Translations under genes and position numbers: made by a program
Notes under the pieces: model-generated
Seen by the model: the letters and a program-made list of their open reading frames with translations, nothing else
What the model was told of the DNA's origin: nothing
Databases searched by the model: none
Shown: positions 25,345-33,982 of the stretch, piece by piece
Numbering within the stretch: position 1 is the stretch's first letter
Layout: each line of letters begins with the position of its first letter
NCBI RefSeq assembly: GCF_000739085.1
Contig: NZ_CP009110.1
Coordinates: 3,472,001 to 3,536,000, forward strand
Reading direction: 5' to 3'
Length of the DNA: 64,000 nucleotides
DNA from: Amycolatopsis methanolica 239
GTDB taxonomy: Bacteria; Actinomycetota; Actinomycetes; Mycobacteriales; Pseudonocardiaceae

Positions 25345-26197
25345 TCTGCCCACGGCGCTGCCCGCGGCGCGTCCGTCCCGCGTGCGCGGCTGGCTGCGGC
25401 ACGTCGAACTGGGCGTCCCGCTGGCGCTGCTCGCGCTGGTGTTCGGCGCGTGCTTCCTGTGGCCGCTGGTCGCCTCGGTGCCCGAGCCGATCGGCGGGGA
25501 CGTGCTGGAGTCGAACCTGCCCGCGTTCTCGCCGGGCCACCTGCTGGGCACCGACCCCAACGGCAACGACGTCTGGTCCCGGCTCCTGCACGGCGGGCAG
25601 TCCTCGCTGATCGTCGGTGTCGCGGTCAACGTGCTGGGCCTGCTGGCAGGCGGCACCCTCGGCGCGGTGAGCGCCTACCTCGGCGGCGCGGTGGACGCGG
25701 TGATCATGCGCGTGCTGGACGTGCTGATCGCGTTCCCGTCGCTGGTGCTGACCCTGGCGGTGGCGCAGAGCCTCGGGCCGAGCCAGGTGAACACGATCCT
25801 GGCGCTGGCGTTCTTCTCGGTGCCTGCGTTCGCGCGGATCTCCCGTGCCGCGACGCTGCGGTTGCGGGAGCAGCCGTTCATGGTCGCCGCGCACCTGTCC
25901 GGCACGCGGGTGTGGCGGATGCTGTTCCGGCACCTCGCGCCGAACATCGCGCCGCAGCTGGTGACGTTCTCGATGCTGGGCATGGGCATCGTGATCGTGA
26001 TCGAGGGCGCGCTGAGCTTCCTCGGCCTCGGCATCCCGCCACCCGCGCCGAGCTGGGGCAACATGATCTCCCAGGGACAGGCGAGCCTGTCGGCGACGCC
26101 GACGCTCGTGGTCTGGCCGTCCCTGGCGCTCTTTGTGACCGTCCTGGCATTCAACCTGCTGGGCGAGACGCTACGGGGACGCTGGAGCGGCCGATGA
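25331..26197 (+). CDS. ABC importer permease 2 (DppC/OppC-like)
   Basis: A 288-aa permease. HLLGTDPNGNDVWSRLLHGG is the hallmark N-terminal motif of DppC-type subunits, and the coupling loop reads VAAHLSGTRVWRMLFRHLAP. It forms the heterodimeric channel with permease 1. The ATG lies inside the end of permease 1; its stop overlaps the ATPase start by ATGA. Confidence 0.92.
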   Translation: MATVDLPTALPAARPSRVRGWLRHVELGVPLALLALVFGACFLWPLVASVPEPIGGDVLESNLPAFSPGHLLGTDPNGNDVWSRLLHGGQSSLIVGVAVNVLGLLAGGTLGAVSAYLGGAVDAVIMRVLDVLIAFPSLVLTLAVAQSLGPSQVNTILALAFFSVPAFARISRAATLRLREQPFMVAAHLSGTRVWRMLFRHLAPNIAPQLVTFSMLGMGIVIVIEGALSFLGLGIPPPAPSWGNMISQGQASLSATPTLVVWPSLALFVTVLAFNLLGETLRGRWSGR

Positions 26198-27207
26198 GCA
26201 TCGACGAACTGACCACGCCGGCGTCCGTGCGGACCGGGACGCTGCTGGAGGTCGAGGACCTGCACGTGACGTTCGCGGCCCGGGGACGCACGGTGCGCGC
26301 GGTCAACGGGCTGTCCTACCGGCTGGAGGCGGGCCGGACGCTGGCGATCATCGGCGAGTCCGGGTCGGGCAAGTCGGTCAGCTCGCGGGCGCTGATGGGG
26401 CTGCTGCCGCCGACGGCGCGGATCACCGGATCGGCGCGCTACCGCGGCGTCGAGCTGCTCGGCCTGCCGGAACGGCGGATGCGGCGGCACCGGGGCGCGG
26501 ACCTGGCGATGGTGTTCCAGGACCCGGCGCGGTCGCTGAACCCGACGATGCGGATCGGCGTGCAGATCACCGAGGCGGTGCGCGCGCACGGCGACCACGA
26601 CCGGCGCGCCGCCCGGGACCGCGCGATGGACCTGCTGAAACTGGTGCGGTTGCCGGCCCCGGAGCGGCGGTTCCACGAGTACCCGCACCAGCTCTCCGGC
26701 GGCATGCGCCAGCGGGTGATGATCGCGATCGCGCTGGCCGCGGACCCGAAGCTGCTGATCGCCGACGAGGCCACCACGGCGCTGGACGTGACCACGCAGG
26801 CGCAGATCATGGAGCTGCTGCTGGAACTGCAGGAGCGGCTCGGCACGGCGATCATCCTGATCAGCCACGACCTCGGGCTCGCGGCGACCTACGCGCACGA
26901 CGTGATCGTGATGTACGCGGGACGGGCGGTGGAGTACGCGGCGGCGCCGGCGCTGTTCTCGCGGGTGCGGATGCCGTACACGAAGGCGTTGCTGGGCGCG
27001 ATCCCGCGGGTGGAGCGCCCGCCGCACGCCGAGCTGCCGGTCACGCCGGGGCAGCCGCCCGACCTGACGAACCTGCCGTCCGGGTGCCCGTTCGCGCCCC
27101 GCTGCGACCGTGCCGCGTCCGATTGCGTGGCCGAGGCGCCCCCGCTGACCGAACACGAGCCGGGACACGCGTGGGCGTGCTGGCACCCCTGCGAGGAGGA
27201 CGTATGA
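26194..27207 (+). CDS. ABC importer ATPase 1 (DppD/OppD-like)
   Basis: A 337-aa ATPase with Walker A GESGSGKSVSSRAL, signature LSGGMRQRVMIAIALA, Walker B LLIADEATTALDVTTQ and the oligopeptide-class C-terminal tail with Cys residues (SGCPFAPRCDRAASDC), which in relatives holds an Fe-S cluster or metal. One of two ATPases for the importer. Starts by ATGA overlap with permease 2. Confidence 0.93.
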   Translation: MSIDELTTPASVRTGTLLEVEDLHVTFAARGRTVRAVNGLSYRLEAGRTLAIIGESGSGKSVSSRALMGLLPPTARITGSARYRGVELLGLPERRMRRHRGADLAMVFQDPARSLNPTMRIGVQITEAVRAHGDHDRRAARDRAMDLLKLVRLPAPERRFHEYPHQLSGGMRQRVMIAIALAADPKLLIADEATTALDVTTQAQIMELLLELQERLGTAIILISHDLGLAATYAHDVIVMYAGRAVEYAAAPALFSRVRMPYTKALLGAIPRVERPPHAELPVTPGQPPDLTNLPSGCPFAPRCDRAASDCVAEAPPLTEHEPGHAWACWHPCEEDV

Positions 27208-27268
27208 CACCGGTGACGTGGTGCACGGTGCGCGGGCGCGGCCGGTCCACTCTGGATGGAGCGGACCG

Positions 27269-28261
27269 ATGACCACTGTGGAGGAACCGCTGCTGGAGGC
27301 GCGCAACCTGGTGCAGGAGTTCACCGTCCGGGGCCGGGGCGGCACGCGTGGCGGGGTGGTGCACGCGTTGTCCGACGTGTCGTTCGACATCCGCCCGCGC
27401 GAGACGCTCGGCGTGGTGGGGGAGACCGGCTCGGGCAAGTCGACGCTGGCCCGCTCGATCCTGCAGGCCCCGCGGCCCAAGGCCGGCTCGGTGCGGTTGC
27501 GCGGTATGGACCTCGCGACCGTGAAGGGCCGGCGGCTCGCGGACGCCCGGCGGCACGTGCAGATGGTGTTCCAGGACCCGTTCGGCTCCCTCAACCCGCG
27601 GTGGCGCGTCACCGACATCGTCGAGGAGCCGATGGTCGGCTACCGCACCGCGCCCGCCGCCGAGCGGCGCCGTCGGGCGCGGGACCTGCTGGACCTGGTC
27701 GGGCTGAACCCGGACACGTTCGGGCGGCGGCGTCCGCACGAGTTGTCCGGCGGGCAGTGCCAGCGGGTCGCGATCGCCCGCGCGCTGGCGCTGGACCCGG
27801 CGCTGATCGTGTGCGATGAGGCCGTGTCCTCTTTGGACGTGCTGATCCAGGCGCAGGTGCTGAACCTGTTCGAGCGGCTGCGGTCGGAGCTGGGACTGTC
27901 CTACCTGTTCATCTCGCACGACCTGGCGCTGGTCAAGCAGGTCAGCGACCGGGTCGGGGTGATGCACCTCGGGCAGCTGTGCGAGATCGGCCCGGCGGAG
28001 GAGATCTACCGCGCGCCCCGGCACCCGTACACGGTCGCGCTGCTGGAGTCCATCCCGCACGTGGACGCCGACGCGGCCGCGAACCGCCGTCCGGTCACCA
28101 TCCGCGGCGAGCCGCCGTCGCCGATCTCGCCGCCCAGCGGCTGCCGGTTCCGCACCCGCTGCCCGCGGGCGCGGGACAGGTGCGCGGTGGAAACGCCGCT
28201 GCTGCGCGAGCTCGCGCCCGGCCACCAGGCCGCCTGTCACTTCCCGGAGGAGGACGTCTGA
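27269..28261 (+). CDS. ABC importer ATPase 2 (DppF/OppF-like)
   Basis: A 330-aa ATPase with Walker A GETGSGKSTLARSI, signature LSGGQCQRVAIARALAL, Walker B LIVCDEAVSSLDVLIQ and the C-terminal Cys tail SGCRFRTRCPRARDRC. The ATG at 27269 is preferred over an upstream in-frame GTG at 27218 because the family starts just before LLEARNLVQEF. The 61 bases between the ATPases are the only real gap within the transporter genes. Its stop shares one base with the next gene's ATG. Confidence 0.92.
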   Translation: MTTVEEPLLEARNLVQEFTVRGRGGTRGGVVHALSDVSFDIRPRETLGVVGETGSGKSTLARSILQAPRPKAGSVRLRGMDLATVKGRRLADARRHVQMVFQDPFGSLNPRWRVTDIVEEPMVGYRTAPAAERRRRARDLLDLVGLNPDTFGRRRPHELSGGQCQRVAIARALALDPALIVCDEAVSSLDVLIQAQVLNLFERLRSELGLSYLFISHDLALVKQVSDRVGVMHLGQLCEIGPAEEIYRAPRHPYTVALLESIPHVDADAAANRRPVTIRGEPPSPISPPSGCRFRTRCPRARDRCAVETPLLRELAPGHQAACHFPEEDV

Positions 28262-29190
28262 TGGAGATCTCGCTCGAGGGCAAGGTGGCGCTGGTGACCG
28301 GCGCCGGGCCGAACATCGGCAGCGGCATCGCGCTCGCGCTGGCCCGCTACGGCGCCGAGGTGGCGTGCAACGACCTGGACCCGGCGGCGGCGAAGGCCGC
28401 GGCCGACCGGATCGAGCGCAACGGCGGCACGGCGATGGCCGTCCCCGGCGACGTGACCGACCCCGAGCAGGTCCGCGAGTACCTCGCGACCGTCGTGGAC
28501 GCCTGGGGGCACGTCGACATCCTGGTCAACAACGCGGCGCTGCTCGGCGGGCGCGGGGTGCTGGACGAGAGCCCGGCCTTCTTCCAGCACGCGGTGAACG
28601 TGGCCGCGATGGGCAACTTCCTCAACACCCAGCTGGTCGGCAGGCACATGGCGGAGCGGGGGATCCGCGGCTCGATCGTGGCGATCTCGTCGTCCAACGG
28701 GTGGTCCGGCAGCGCCGGGGTGATCGCGTACGCGTTTCACAAGGGCGGGGTCAACAACTTCGTCCGTGCGGCGGCGATGGATCTCGCGCCGTACGGGATC
28801 CGGGTCAACAGCTTCACCCCGACCGCGCCGGCCCCGGACAACCCGGCGCTGATCGCGGAGCAGGGTCCGGGCGGCGTGCTGGACAGGCCGCGCCGGGCCG
28901 GGATCGGTGGCGCGGACGGCAACGAGGCGTGGCGCCGCCCGTCGCGGTGGGCGGGGGAGCGGGTGCCGCTGGTGCCGATGGGCACGACCGGCACCCCGAC
29001 CGACATCGGGCACGCGGTGGCGTGGCTGTGCTCGGACTACGCGCGCCTGATCACCGGCTGCGACCTGGTCGTCGACGGCGGCGCGAGGGCGAAGAACTTC
29101 GCCTACCACCCGGCGCCGGCGAGCGAGCTGGCCGGCCCGGCGCCGCTGATCCCGCTCGACGTGACGGGCGAACTGGACCGGGAGGCGTGA
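28261..29190 (+). CDS. Short-chain dehydrogenase/reductase
   Basis: A 309-aa classical SDR: TGAGPNIGSGIALAL is the Rossmann glycine motif, NNAALLG the central strand motif, the active-site Ser is in ISSSNGWSG, and YAFHKGGVNNF gives the YxxxK pair. The extended C-terminal half (about 40 aa beyond the usual DGG end) is longer than the family standard of 250. It overlaps ATPase 2 by one base, so it closes the operon. It probably oxidises or reduces a product of the alcohol dehydrogenases or of the imported solute (inference). Confidence 0.88.
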   Translation: MEISLEGKVALVTGAGPNIGSGIALALARYGAEVACNDLDPAAAKAAADRIERNGGTAMAVPGDVTDPEQVREYLATVVDAWGHVDILVNNAALLGGRGVLDESPAFFQHAVNVAAMGNFLNTQLVGRHMAERGIRGSIVAISSSNGWSGSAGVIAYAFHKGGVNNFVRAAAMDLAPYGIRVNSFTPTAPAPDNPALIAEQGPGGVLDRPRRAGIGGADGNEAWRRPSRWAGERVPLVPMGTTGTPTDIGHAVAWLCSDYARLITGCDLVVDGGARAKNFAYHPAPASELAGPAPLIPLDVTGELDREA

Positions 29191-29212
29191 CCAGCCCCGC
29201 TATCCTGACCCG

Positions 29213-29701
29213 ATGCGGGTGCGGCGCGGGGTGCGGGCGGTCATGCTGGACGACGACCGGATCCTGTTGTGCCGCATGAGGATCGCCCCGCCGGGCACGG
29301 CCGTGTGGATCACCCCGGGCGGCGGCGTCGAGGACGGTGAGTCCCCGCTGGAGGCGCTGCGCAGGGAGCTGCTCGGAGACCGGTTTCGTGCTCGACGGAG
29401 GCTGCCGCCGCACGTGTGGCGTCGCGCAGCGCCCGCGCCGCCGGAGCTGACCAGCCACGACGCGGTCGCCGACGGCTTCTACCTGGTCCGCACGACGGCT
29501 TTCACACCGCGCGGGACGTTCTCCGACGAGGCGCCGGCCGCCGAGAACATCACCGGCTTCCGCTGGTGGGCGCTCGAGGAGATCGCCGGCTACCGCGGTC
29601 CGGACCTGTTCGCGCCCCGTGACCTCGCGACGCCGTTGCGGACGTTGATCGAGGCCGGTGCGCCCGCGAAGCCGGTGCCCGTCGGTGGAAGCGCAAGATA
29701 G
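29213..29701 (+). CDS. Nudix hydrolase with scrambled catalytic box
   Basis: A 162-aa protein of Nudix length and fold (RVRRGVRAVMLDDDRILLCR; TAVWITPGGGVEDGE). The Nudix box should read GX5EX7REUXEEXGU. The first half is present (GGGVEDGESPLEALRREL), but the following codons give LGDRFRARRR instead of an EExG segment. In the +1 frame of the same DNA (about 29376-29403) the expected ETGFVLDGG appears, and after it the original frame resumes with PPHVWRR. So two opposite frameshifts have replaced the metal-binding glutamates. The reading frame is intact but activity is doubtful unless these are assembly errors. Confidence 0.7.
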   Translation: MRVRRGVRAVMLDDDRILLCRMRIAPPGTAVWITPGGGVEDGESPLEALRRELLGDRFRARRRLPPHVWRRAAPAPPELTSHDAVADGFYLVRTTAFTPRGTFSDEAPAAENITGFRWWALEEIAGYRGPDLFAPRDLATPLRTLIEAGAPAKPVPVGGSAR

Positions 29702-29740
29702 GAGAAGCGCGCGGCGGTGAAACGGTCATAGGGTACGGGG

Positions 29741-30148
29741 ATGACGAATCAGATGATCTTCGTGAACCTGCCCGTGGCCGACCTGGACAGGGCCAAGAAG
29801 TTCTGGTCCGACCTGGGGTACGAGTTCAACGCGCAGTTCACCGACGAGAACGCGGCCTGCCTGGTGTTCAGCGACACGATCTACGCGATGCTGCTCAGAC
29901 ACGACTTCTTCACGACCTTCACCGACAAGCAGATCGCCGACAGCGCCAAGTCCACCGAGGTGCTGCTGGCCCTGTCCGCCGAGAGCCGGGAGGCCGTGGA
30001 CACCCTGGTGGACAAGGCGGTCGCCGCGGGCGGGCGGGAAACCCGCGACCCGATGGACCAGGGGTTCATGTACCAGCGCGTGTTCGAGGACCCCGACGGC
30101 CACAACTGGGAGATCATCTGGATGGACCCGTCCCAGGCCGGCGGCTGA
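29741..30148 (+). CDS. VOC-superfamily (glyoxalase/extradiol dioxygenase fold) protein
   Basis: A 135-aa protein starting MTNQMIFVNLPVADLDRAKK, the usual first beta-alpha unit of VOC proteins, and ending with FEDPDGHNWEIIWMDPSQA, the second. Members bind a divalent metal and act as lyases, dioxygenases or resistance proteins; the metal ligands H in DGHNWE and E in EIIW are present. Substrate unknown. It converges on the HAD gene with 30 bases between, which hold a short repeat. Confidence 0.85.
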   Translation: MTNQMIFVNLPVADLDRAKKFWSDLGYEFNAQFTDENAACLVFSDTIYAMLLRHDFFTTFTDKQIADSAKSTEVLLALSAESREAVDTLVDKAVAAGGRETRDPMDQGFMYQRVFEDPDGHNWEIIWMDPSQAGG

Positions 30149-30151
30149 GGC

Positions 30152-30176
30152 TGTATAACGACCTATACGGCGCGGC
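30152..30176. repeat. 25-bp repeat between convergent genes, copy A
   Basis: Exact copy of 42996-43020. The core GTATAACGACCTATAC is a dyad (GTATA, six bases, TATAC) followed by GGCGCGGC. It is an AT-rich island in GC-rich DNA and lies between two gene ends that face each other, as does the second copy. The arms are too short for a normal terminator. Confidence 0.85.
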
Positions 30177-30178
30177 GC

Positions 30179-30898
30179 TCAGCAGCCAAGCAAGCCGGCC
30201 AGCTCCGGAAAGTCCGCCGCGACGAGATCAGCGGGGAAGTCCCCGGGCCGGTCGGCCTGGCGGTGCGGGCCCTTCTCGGCGGGCCGTTCCAGGAACGCGG
30301 TGCGCAGGCCGGCTGACCGTGCCCCCGCCAGGTCCCAGGCGTGCGCGGCGACCATCAGCACTTCGCCGGGCGCCACGTCCAGCAGGCCGGCCGCGGTGCG
30401 GTACACCGTCGCGGACGGCTTGTAGTCGCGGGCCAGCTCGGCCGACAGGATGCAGTCGAACGGCAGGGCGGCGTCCTTCACCAGGTGGGTGAGCAGGGCG
30501 AACCCGCCGTTCGACAGCGCCGCCACGACGTGCCGGGAGCGCAGCCGCGCCAGGCCCGCCGCGGCGTCCGGCCACGCGGGCAGCCGGTGCCAGGCGCGCA
30601 CCAGGCGGCGCCGGTCGTCCTCGCCGAGGGACACGCCGTGCTCGTCGAGCAGCGCGTCCAGCGACTCGCGGTGCAGCGTGTCCAGGACGGCCCAGTCCCG
30701 TGAGCCGTCCTGCACCCGGCGCATCGAGGGCAGGTACCTGTCCCGCCACGCGGAGGTGAACTCTCCCGCGTCCACGTCGATCCCGGCCGCGGCGAAGACC
30801 GGCGCGACCTGGTCGCGCACGCCGCTGTACCAGTCCACCGTGGTGCCGAAGATGTCGCACGCGATCACCCGGATCGCACCGGCGTCGAAGTCGCTCAT
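30179..30898 (-). CDS. HAD hydrolase, type II 2-haloacid dehalogenase group
   Basis: A 239-aa enzyme. The nucleophile Asp is in VIACDIFGTTVDWYSG, motif II in AALSNGGFALL, the Lys in ARDYKPSATVYR, and motif IV-like VAAHAWDLAGARSAGL, all characteristic of L-2-haloacid dehalogenases. These replace a halogen on C2 of a short acid by OH, though relatives may be general phosphatases. Its ATG overlaps the stop of the upstream regulator (ATGA), forming a two-gene operon. Confidence 0.88.
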   Translation of the reverse strand: MSDFDAGAIRVIACDIFGTTVDWYSGVRDQVAPVFAAAGIDVDAGEFTSAWRDRYLPSMRRVQDGSRDWAVLDTLHRESLDALLDEHGVSLGEDDRRRLVRAWHRLPAWPDAAAGLARLRSRHVVAALSNGGFALLTHLVKDAALPFDCILSAELARDYKPSATVYRTAAGLLDVAPGEVLMVAAHAWDLAGARSAGLRTAFLERPAEKGPHRQADRPGDFPADLVAADFPELAGLLGC

Positions 30899-31479
30899 GA
30901 CTCACCTTTCGGTCGTGCCCGGACGTGCAGCCGTTCCCCCTGCGGTCCGAACAGGCTGAGGATTTCGGCCGGCTCCGGGCCGGGGTTGCCGAACCAGTGC
31001 GGGGTGCGGGTGTCGAACTCCGCGGCCTCCCCGGGCGTCAGGATCACGTCGTGGTCGCCGAGGACGAGGCGCAGTCGCCCGGAGAGCACGTACATCCATT
31101 CGTAGCCCTCGTGCACCTTCTGCTCCGGCTCGCGCGAGGGCTTCCCGGGCGGGTAGATCATCTTGAACGCCTGCAGCCCGCCCGGCCGCCGGGTCAGCGG
31201 CACGATCGTCACGCCGAACCGCACGACCGGTTTGGCGTGCACCCGCGGATCGCCGGTCTCCGGCGATCCGCGGACCAGCTCGTCGAGGGTGACCTGGTGG
31301 ACGCGGGCCAGCGGCAGCAGCAGTTCCAGCGTCGGCCGCCGCCCGCCGGACTCCAGCCGCGACAGCGTGCTGACCGAGATCCCGGTCGCCTCGGCCAGCT
31401 GCGCCAGCGTGACGCGCCGCTGCTTGCGCAGCGCCCGCAGCCGCGGCCCGACCGCGCCGAACAAGTCCCCGTCGCTCAT
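30895..31479 (-). CDS. XRE-family regulator with cupin domain
   Basis: A 194-aa protein with an N-terminal HTH (LAQLAEATGISVSTLSRLES) and a C-terminal cupin (EGYEWMYVLSGRLRLVLGDH, then HWFGNPGPEPAEILSLF). This HTH-cupin layout is typical of regulators such as PuuR-like proteins that sense a small carboxylate or amine. The ATG at 31479 matches the start of the HTH family; the earlier ATG at 31578 adds only basic low-complexity sequence. Translationally coupled to the dehalogenase, and so probably regulates its own operon. Confidence 0.88.
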   Translation of the reverse strand: MSDGDLFGAVGPRLRALRKQRRVTLAQLAEATGISVSTLSRLESGGRRPTLELLLPLARVHQVTLDELVRGSPETGDPRVHAKPVVRFGVTIVPLTRRPGGLQAFKMIYPPGKPSREPEQKVHEGYEWMYVLSGRLRLVLGDHDVILTPGEAAEFDTRTPHWFGNPGPEPAEILSLFGPQGERLHVRARPKGES

Positions 31480-31604
31480 GCCGCCATCCTGCCGCAGCGG
31501 ACAACGGACCCGCGCACGACGCGCCCGCTGCGGGAACTCCGGTAACGACGGTCGCCGGACGGGCGACTTCGACAGCATCCCGGTCGCGGAAGGGAAGGCG
31601 CGCC

Positions 31605-33416
31605 ATGTGCGGAATCGTGGGGTACCTGGGCCGTCGGCCCGCGTTGCCGATCCTGCTGGAAGGCCTGCGGCGGCTGGAGTACCGCGGCTACGACTCGGCA
31701 GGCGTCGCGCTCGCCAGGGACGGCAGGCTGCTGGTGCGCAAGGCCGCCGTGCGCGTCGCGGAGCTGACCCGGCTCACCGCGAACCTGGCGGGCAGCACCA
31801 CCGGCATCGCGCACACCCGCTGGGCCACGCATGGCCCCGCGACCGCCGCCAACGCCCATCCGCACACCGACGCCGGACGGCGGATCGCGGTGGTGCACAA
31901 CGGGATCATCGAGAACGCCACGGCGTTGCGCACCGCGCTGAGCGCGTCCGGGGTGCGGCTGGTGTCCGACACCGACAGCGAGGTACTCGCCCACCTGATC
32001 GCCGCCGCGGCCGAACGCGGCGGCACGCTCACCGAGGCGGTGCGCACGGCGCTGGCCGACGTCGAGGGCACCTACGGGCTCCTCGTGCTCGACGCCGAGC
32101 GCCCGGACGTGCTGGTCGCCGCCCGGCACGGCAGTTCGCTCGTGCTGGGGCTCGGCGACCACGAGATGTTCGTGGCCTCCGACCTGGCCGCGCTGGTCCG
32201 GCACACCCAGCAGGTCGTCTACCTCGAGGACGGCGAGCTGGCCACGATCCGCGCGGACGGGTTCGAGACCAGCGGCGGCGCCGACCGGCAGCCCACGGTC
32301 GTGGAGGAGGTGCCGGGGGACTACGAGCTGGGCGGGTTCCCGGACTACATGGCGAAGGAGATCGCCGAGCAGCCCGAGGCGGCACAGCGGGTGCTGCGCG
32401 GGCGGCTCGACGAGCGGCTGGGCACCGCTCGCCTGGACGGGCTCCGGTTCACCGCCCGTGAGCTGCGCGGCATCCGGCGGGTCAAGTTCCTCGGCTGCGG
32501 ATCGGCCTACTACGCCGGGCAGGTCGGCGCCGGGTTGGTCGAGGAGCTGGCGCGGGTGCCCGCCGACGCGGAACCGGCCGCCGAGTTCCGCTACCGCAAC
32601 CCGGTGGTGGACCCGGACTGCCTCTACGTCGCGGTGAGCCAGTCCGGCGAGACCGCCGACACCCTCGCCACGGTGGAGGAGCTGCAGCGCAAGGGCGGCC
32701 GGGTGGTCGGCGCGGTCAACGTCGTGGGCTCGGCGATCGCGCGCGAGTGCGACAGCGGGGTGTTCCTGCACGCCGGCCCGGAGATCTCGGTGGCGTCGAC
32801 GAAGGCGTTCACGAACATGGCGGTGGCGTTCGCGCTGCTCGCCCTCACGCTCGGCCGGGTCCGCGACCTGTCGCTGGCCGAGGGCAGGCGGATCGCGGGC
32901 GCGCTGGGGGAGCTGCCGGAACGGATCGGGCAGGTGCTCGCGGAGTCCGACCGGATCGCGTCGCTGGCCGGCCGGTTCGCCGACGCCGAGCACGTGTTCT
33001 TCCTGGGCCGGGTGCGCGGCTGGCCGGTGGCGCGCGAGGGTGCCCAGAAGCTGAAGGAGATCTCGTACGTGCACGCGGAGGCCTACCAGGCCTCGGAGCT
33101 CAAGCACGGCCCGCTGGCGCTGGTGGACCCCGCGATGCCGAGCGTGGTGCTGATCCCGGACGACGAGCTGGCCGTGAAGAACCTCGGCACGATCGAGCAG
33201 GTGAAGGCGCGCGGCGGGCCGGTCGTCGCGGTCACCACCACCGGACTGGCGGTGCCGGAAGCCGACGAGGTGGTCCGGATTCCGTCCGTGGGCCCGGAGC
33301 TGGACCCGGTCCTGCTGACCATCCCGCTCCAGCTGCTGGCCTACCACACCGCGCGCAAGCTCGGCCGCGACATCGACAAGCCGCGCAACCTCGCCAAGAG
33401 CGTCACCGTGGAGTAG
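31605..33416 (+). CDS. glmS: Glutamine-fructose-6-phosphate aminotransferase
   Basis: A 603-aa enzyme that makes glucosamine-6-phosphate from fructose-6-phosphate and glutamine, the first committed step to UDP-GlcNAc and the cell wall. The N-terminal MCGIVGYLGRR carries the Cys nucleophile of the glutaminase domain; the two SIS domains follow, with FLGCGSAYYAGQVGAG and VAVSQSGETADTLATVEEL, and the end LAKSVTVE is canonical. Length is usual. No glmS ribozyme-like element is visible in the 125-base leader. The stop codon overlaps the PadR operator. Confidence 0.95.
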   Translation: MCGIVGYLGRRPALPILLEGLRRLEYRGYDSAGVALARDGRLLVRKAAVRVAELTRLTANLAGSTTGIAHTRWATHGPATAANAHPHTDAGRRIAVVHNGIIENATALRTALSASGVRLVSDTDSEVLAHLIAAAAERGGTLTEAVRTALADVEGTYGLLVLDAERPDVLVAARHGSSLVLGLGDHEMFVASDLAALVRHTQQVVYLEDGELATIRADGFETSGGADRQPTVVEEVPGDYELGGFPDYMAKEIAEQPEAAQRVLRGRLDERLGTARLDGLRFTARELRGIRRVKFLGCGSAYYAGQVGAGLVEELARVPADAEPAAEFRYRNPVVDPDCLYVAVSQSGETADTLATVEELQRKGGRVVGAVNVVGSAIARECDSGVFLHAGPEISVASTKAFTNMAVAFALLALTLGRVRDLSLAEGRRIAGALGELPERIGQVLAESDRIASLAGRFADAEHVFFLGRVRGWPVAREGAQKLKEISYVHAEAYQASELKHGPLALVDPAMPSVVLIPDDELAVKNLGTIEQVKARGGPVVAVTTTGLAVPEADEVVRIPSVGPELDPVLLTIPLQLLAYHTARKLGRDIDKPRNLAKSVTVE

Positions 33417-33438
33417 TTGTTCTAGTGCTAGAGTAACT
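33415..33438. promoter_or_regulatory. Palindrome at the PadR start
   Basis: AGTT-GT-TCTAG-TG-CTAGA-GT-AACT reads as an interrupted dyad with 9 of 11 paired positions per arm. It begins within the glmS stop codon and ends two bases before the PadR GTG. AT-rich and symmetrical, it is a likely PadR operator overlapping the promoter or leader. Confidence 0.6.
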
Positions 33439-33440
33439 AT

Positions 33441-33980
33441 GTGGCCGCATTGACCCGCGCCGAGCTGACGCTGCTCGGCCTGCTCGTCGAGCGGCCCCGG
33501 CACGGCTACGAGCTGGACGAGGTCATCACCGCCCGTGGCATGCGGGAGTGGACCGAGATCGGGTTCAGCTCGATCTACTACCTGCTGGGGCGCCTGCGTG
33601 ACCGCGGGCTGATCACCGAGGTCGCGAGCGCGGGCACCGGACGTGCCAAGGCGCGCAAGGTGTTCGGGCCGACGCCGGAGGGCAGGCGGGTGTGCGCGGA
33701 AGAAGCGGAGGCGGCCGTCGCCGAGCTGCGGCCGGTGTTCCCGCCGGTCCTGGTCGGCCTGGCCAGTCAGCCTCTCATCCCGCCGGAGCGCCTGCGTGAG
33801 GCGCTGGCCGCGCGCGCGGCCGCGCTGGACGACCGCCTCGGCGCCGTCCGCCGCGCCGCCGACGCCCAGTCCGACGCGCCCGCTTTCGTCCGCGCGATCT
33901 TCGACTTCTCGCTCCACCAGCTCGCCGCCGAGCAGCAGTGGCTGACCGAGTACCGCGCCACGCTGGAAGGGGACGCCTGA
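33441..33980 (+). CDS. PadR-family transcriptional regulator
   Basis: A 179-aa winged-helix regulator. LTRAELTLLGLLVERPRHGY is the classical PadR beginning, followed by GFSSIYYLLGRLRDRGLITE and a wing; the C-terminal helices (RAIFDFSLHQLAAEQQWLTE) are the dimerisation part. GTG start immediately after the palindrome, so mRNA may be leaderless or short-leadered. The GyrI-like gene follows two bases after the stop and is surely co-transcribed; together they look like a ligand-responsive pair. Confidence 0.88.
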   Translation: MAALTRAELTLLGLLVERPRHGYELDEVITARGMREWTEIGFSSIYYLLGRLRDRGLITEVASAGTGRAKARKVFGPTPEGRRVCAEEAEAAVAELRPVFPPVLVGLASQPLIPPERLREALAARAAALDDRLGAVRRAADAQSDAPAFVRAIFDFSLHQLAAEQQWLTEYRATLEGDA

Positions 33981-33982
33981 CG

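Noticed and set aside
31480-31604. glmS ribozyme or riboswitch in the glmS leader
   Set aside because: The 125-base leader shows no conserved ribozyme-like elements and is shorter than the known ribozyme.
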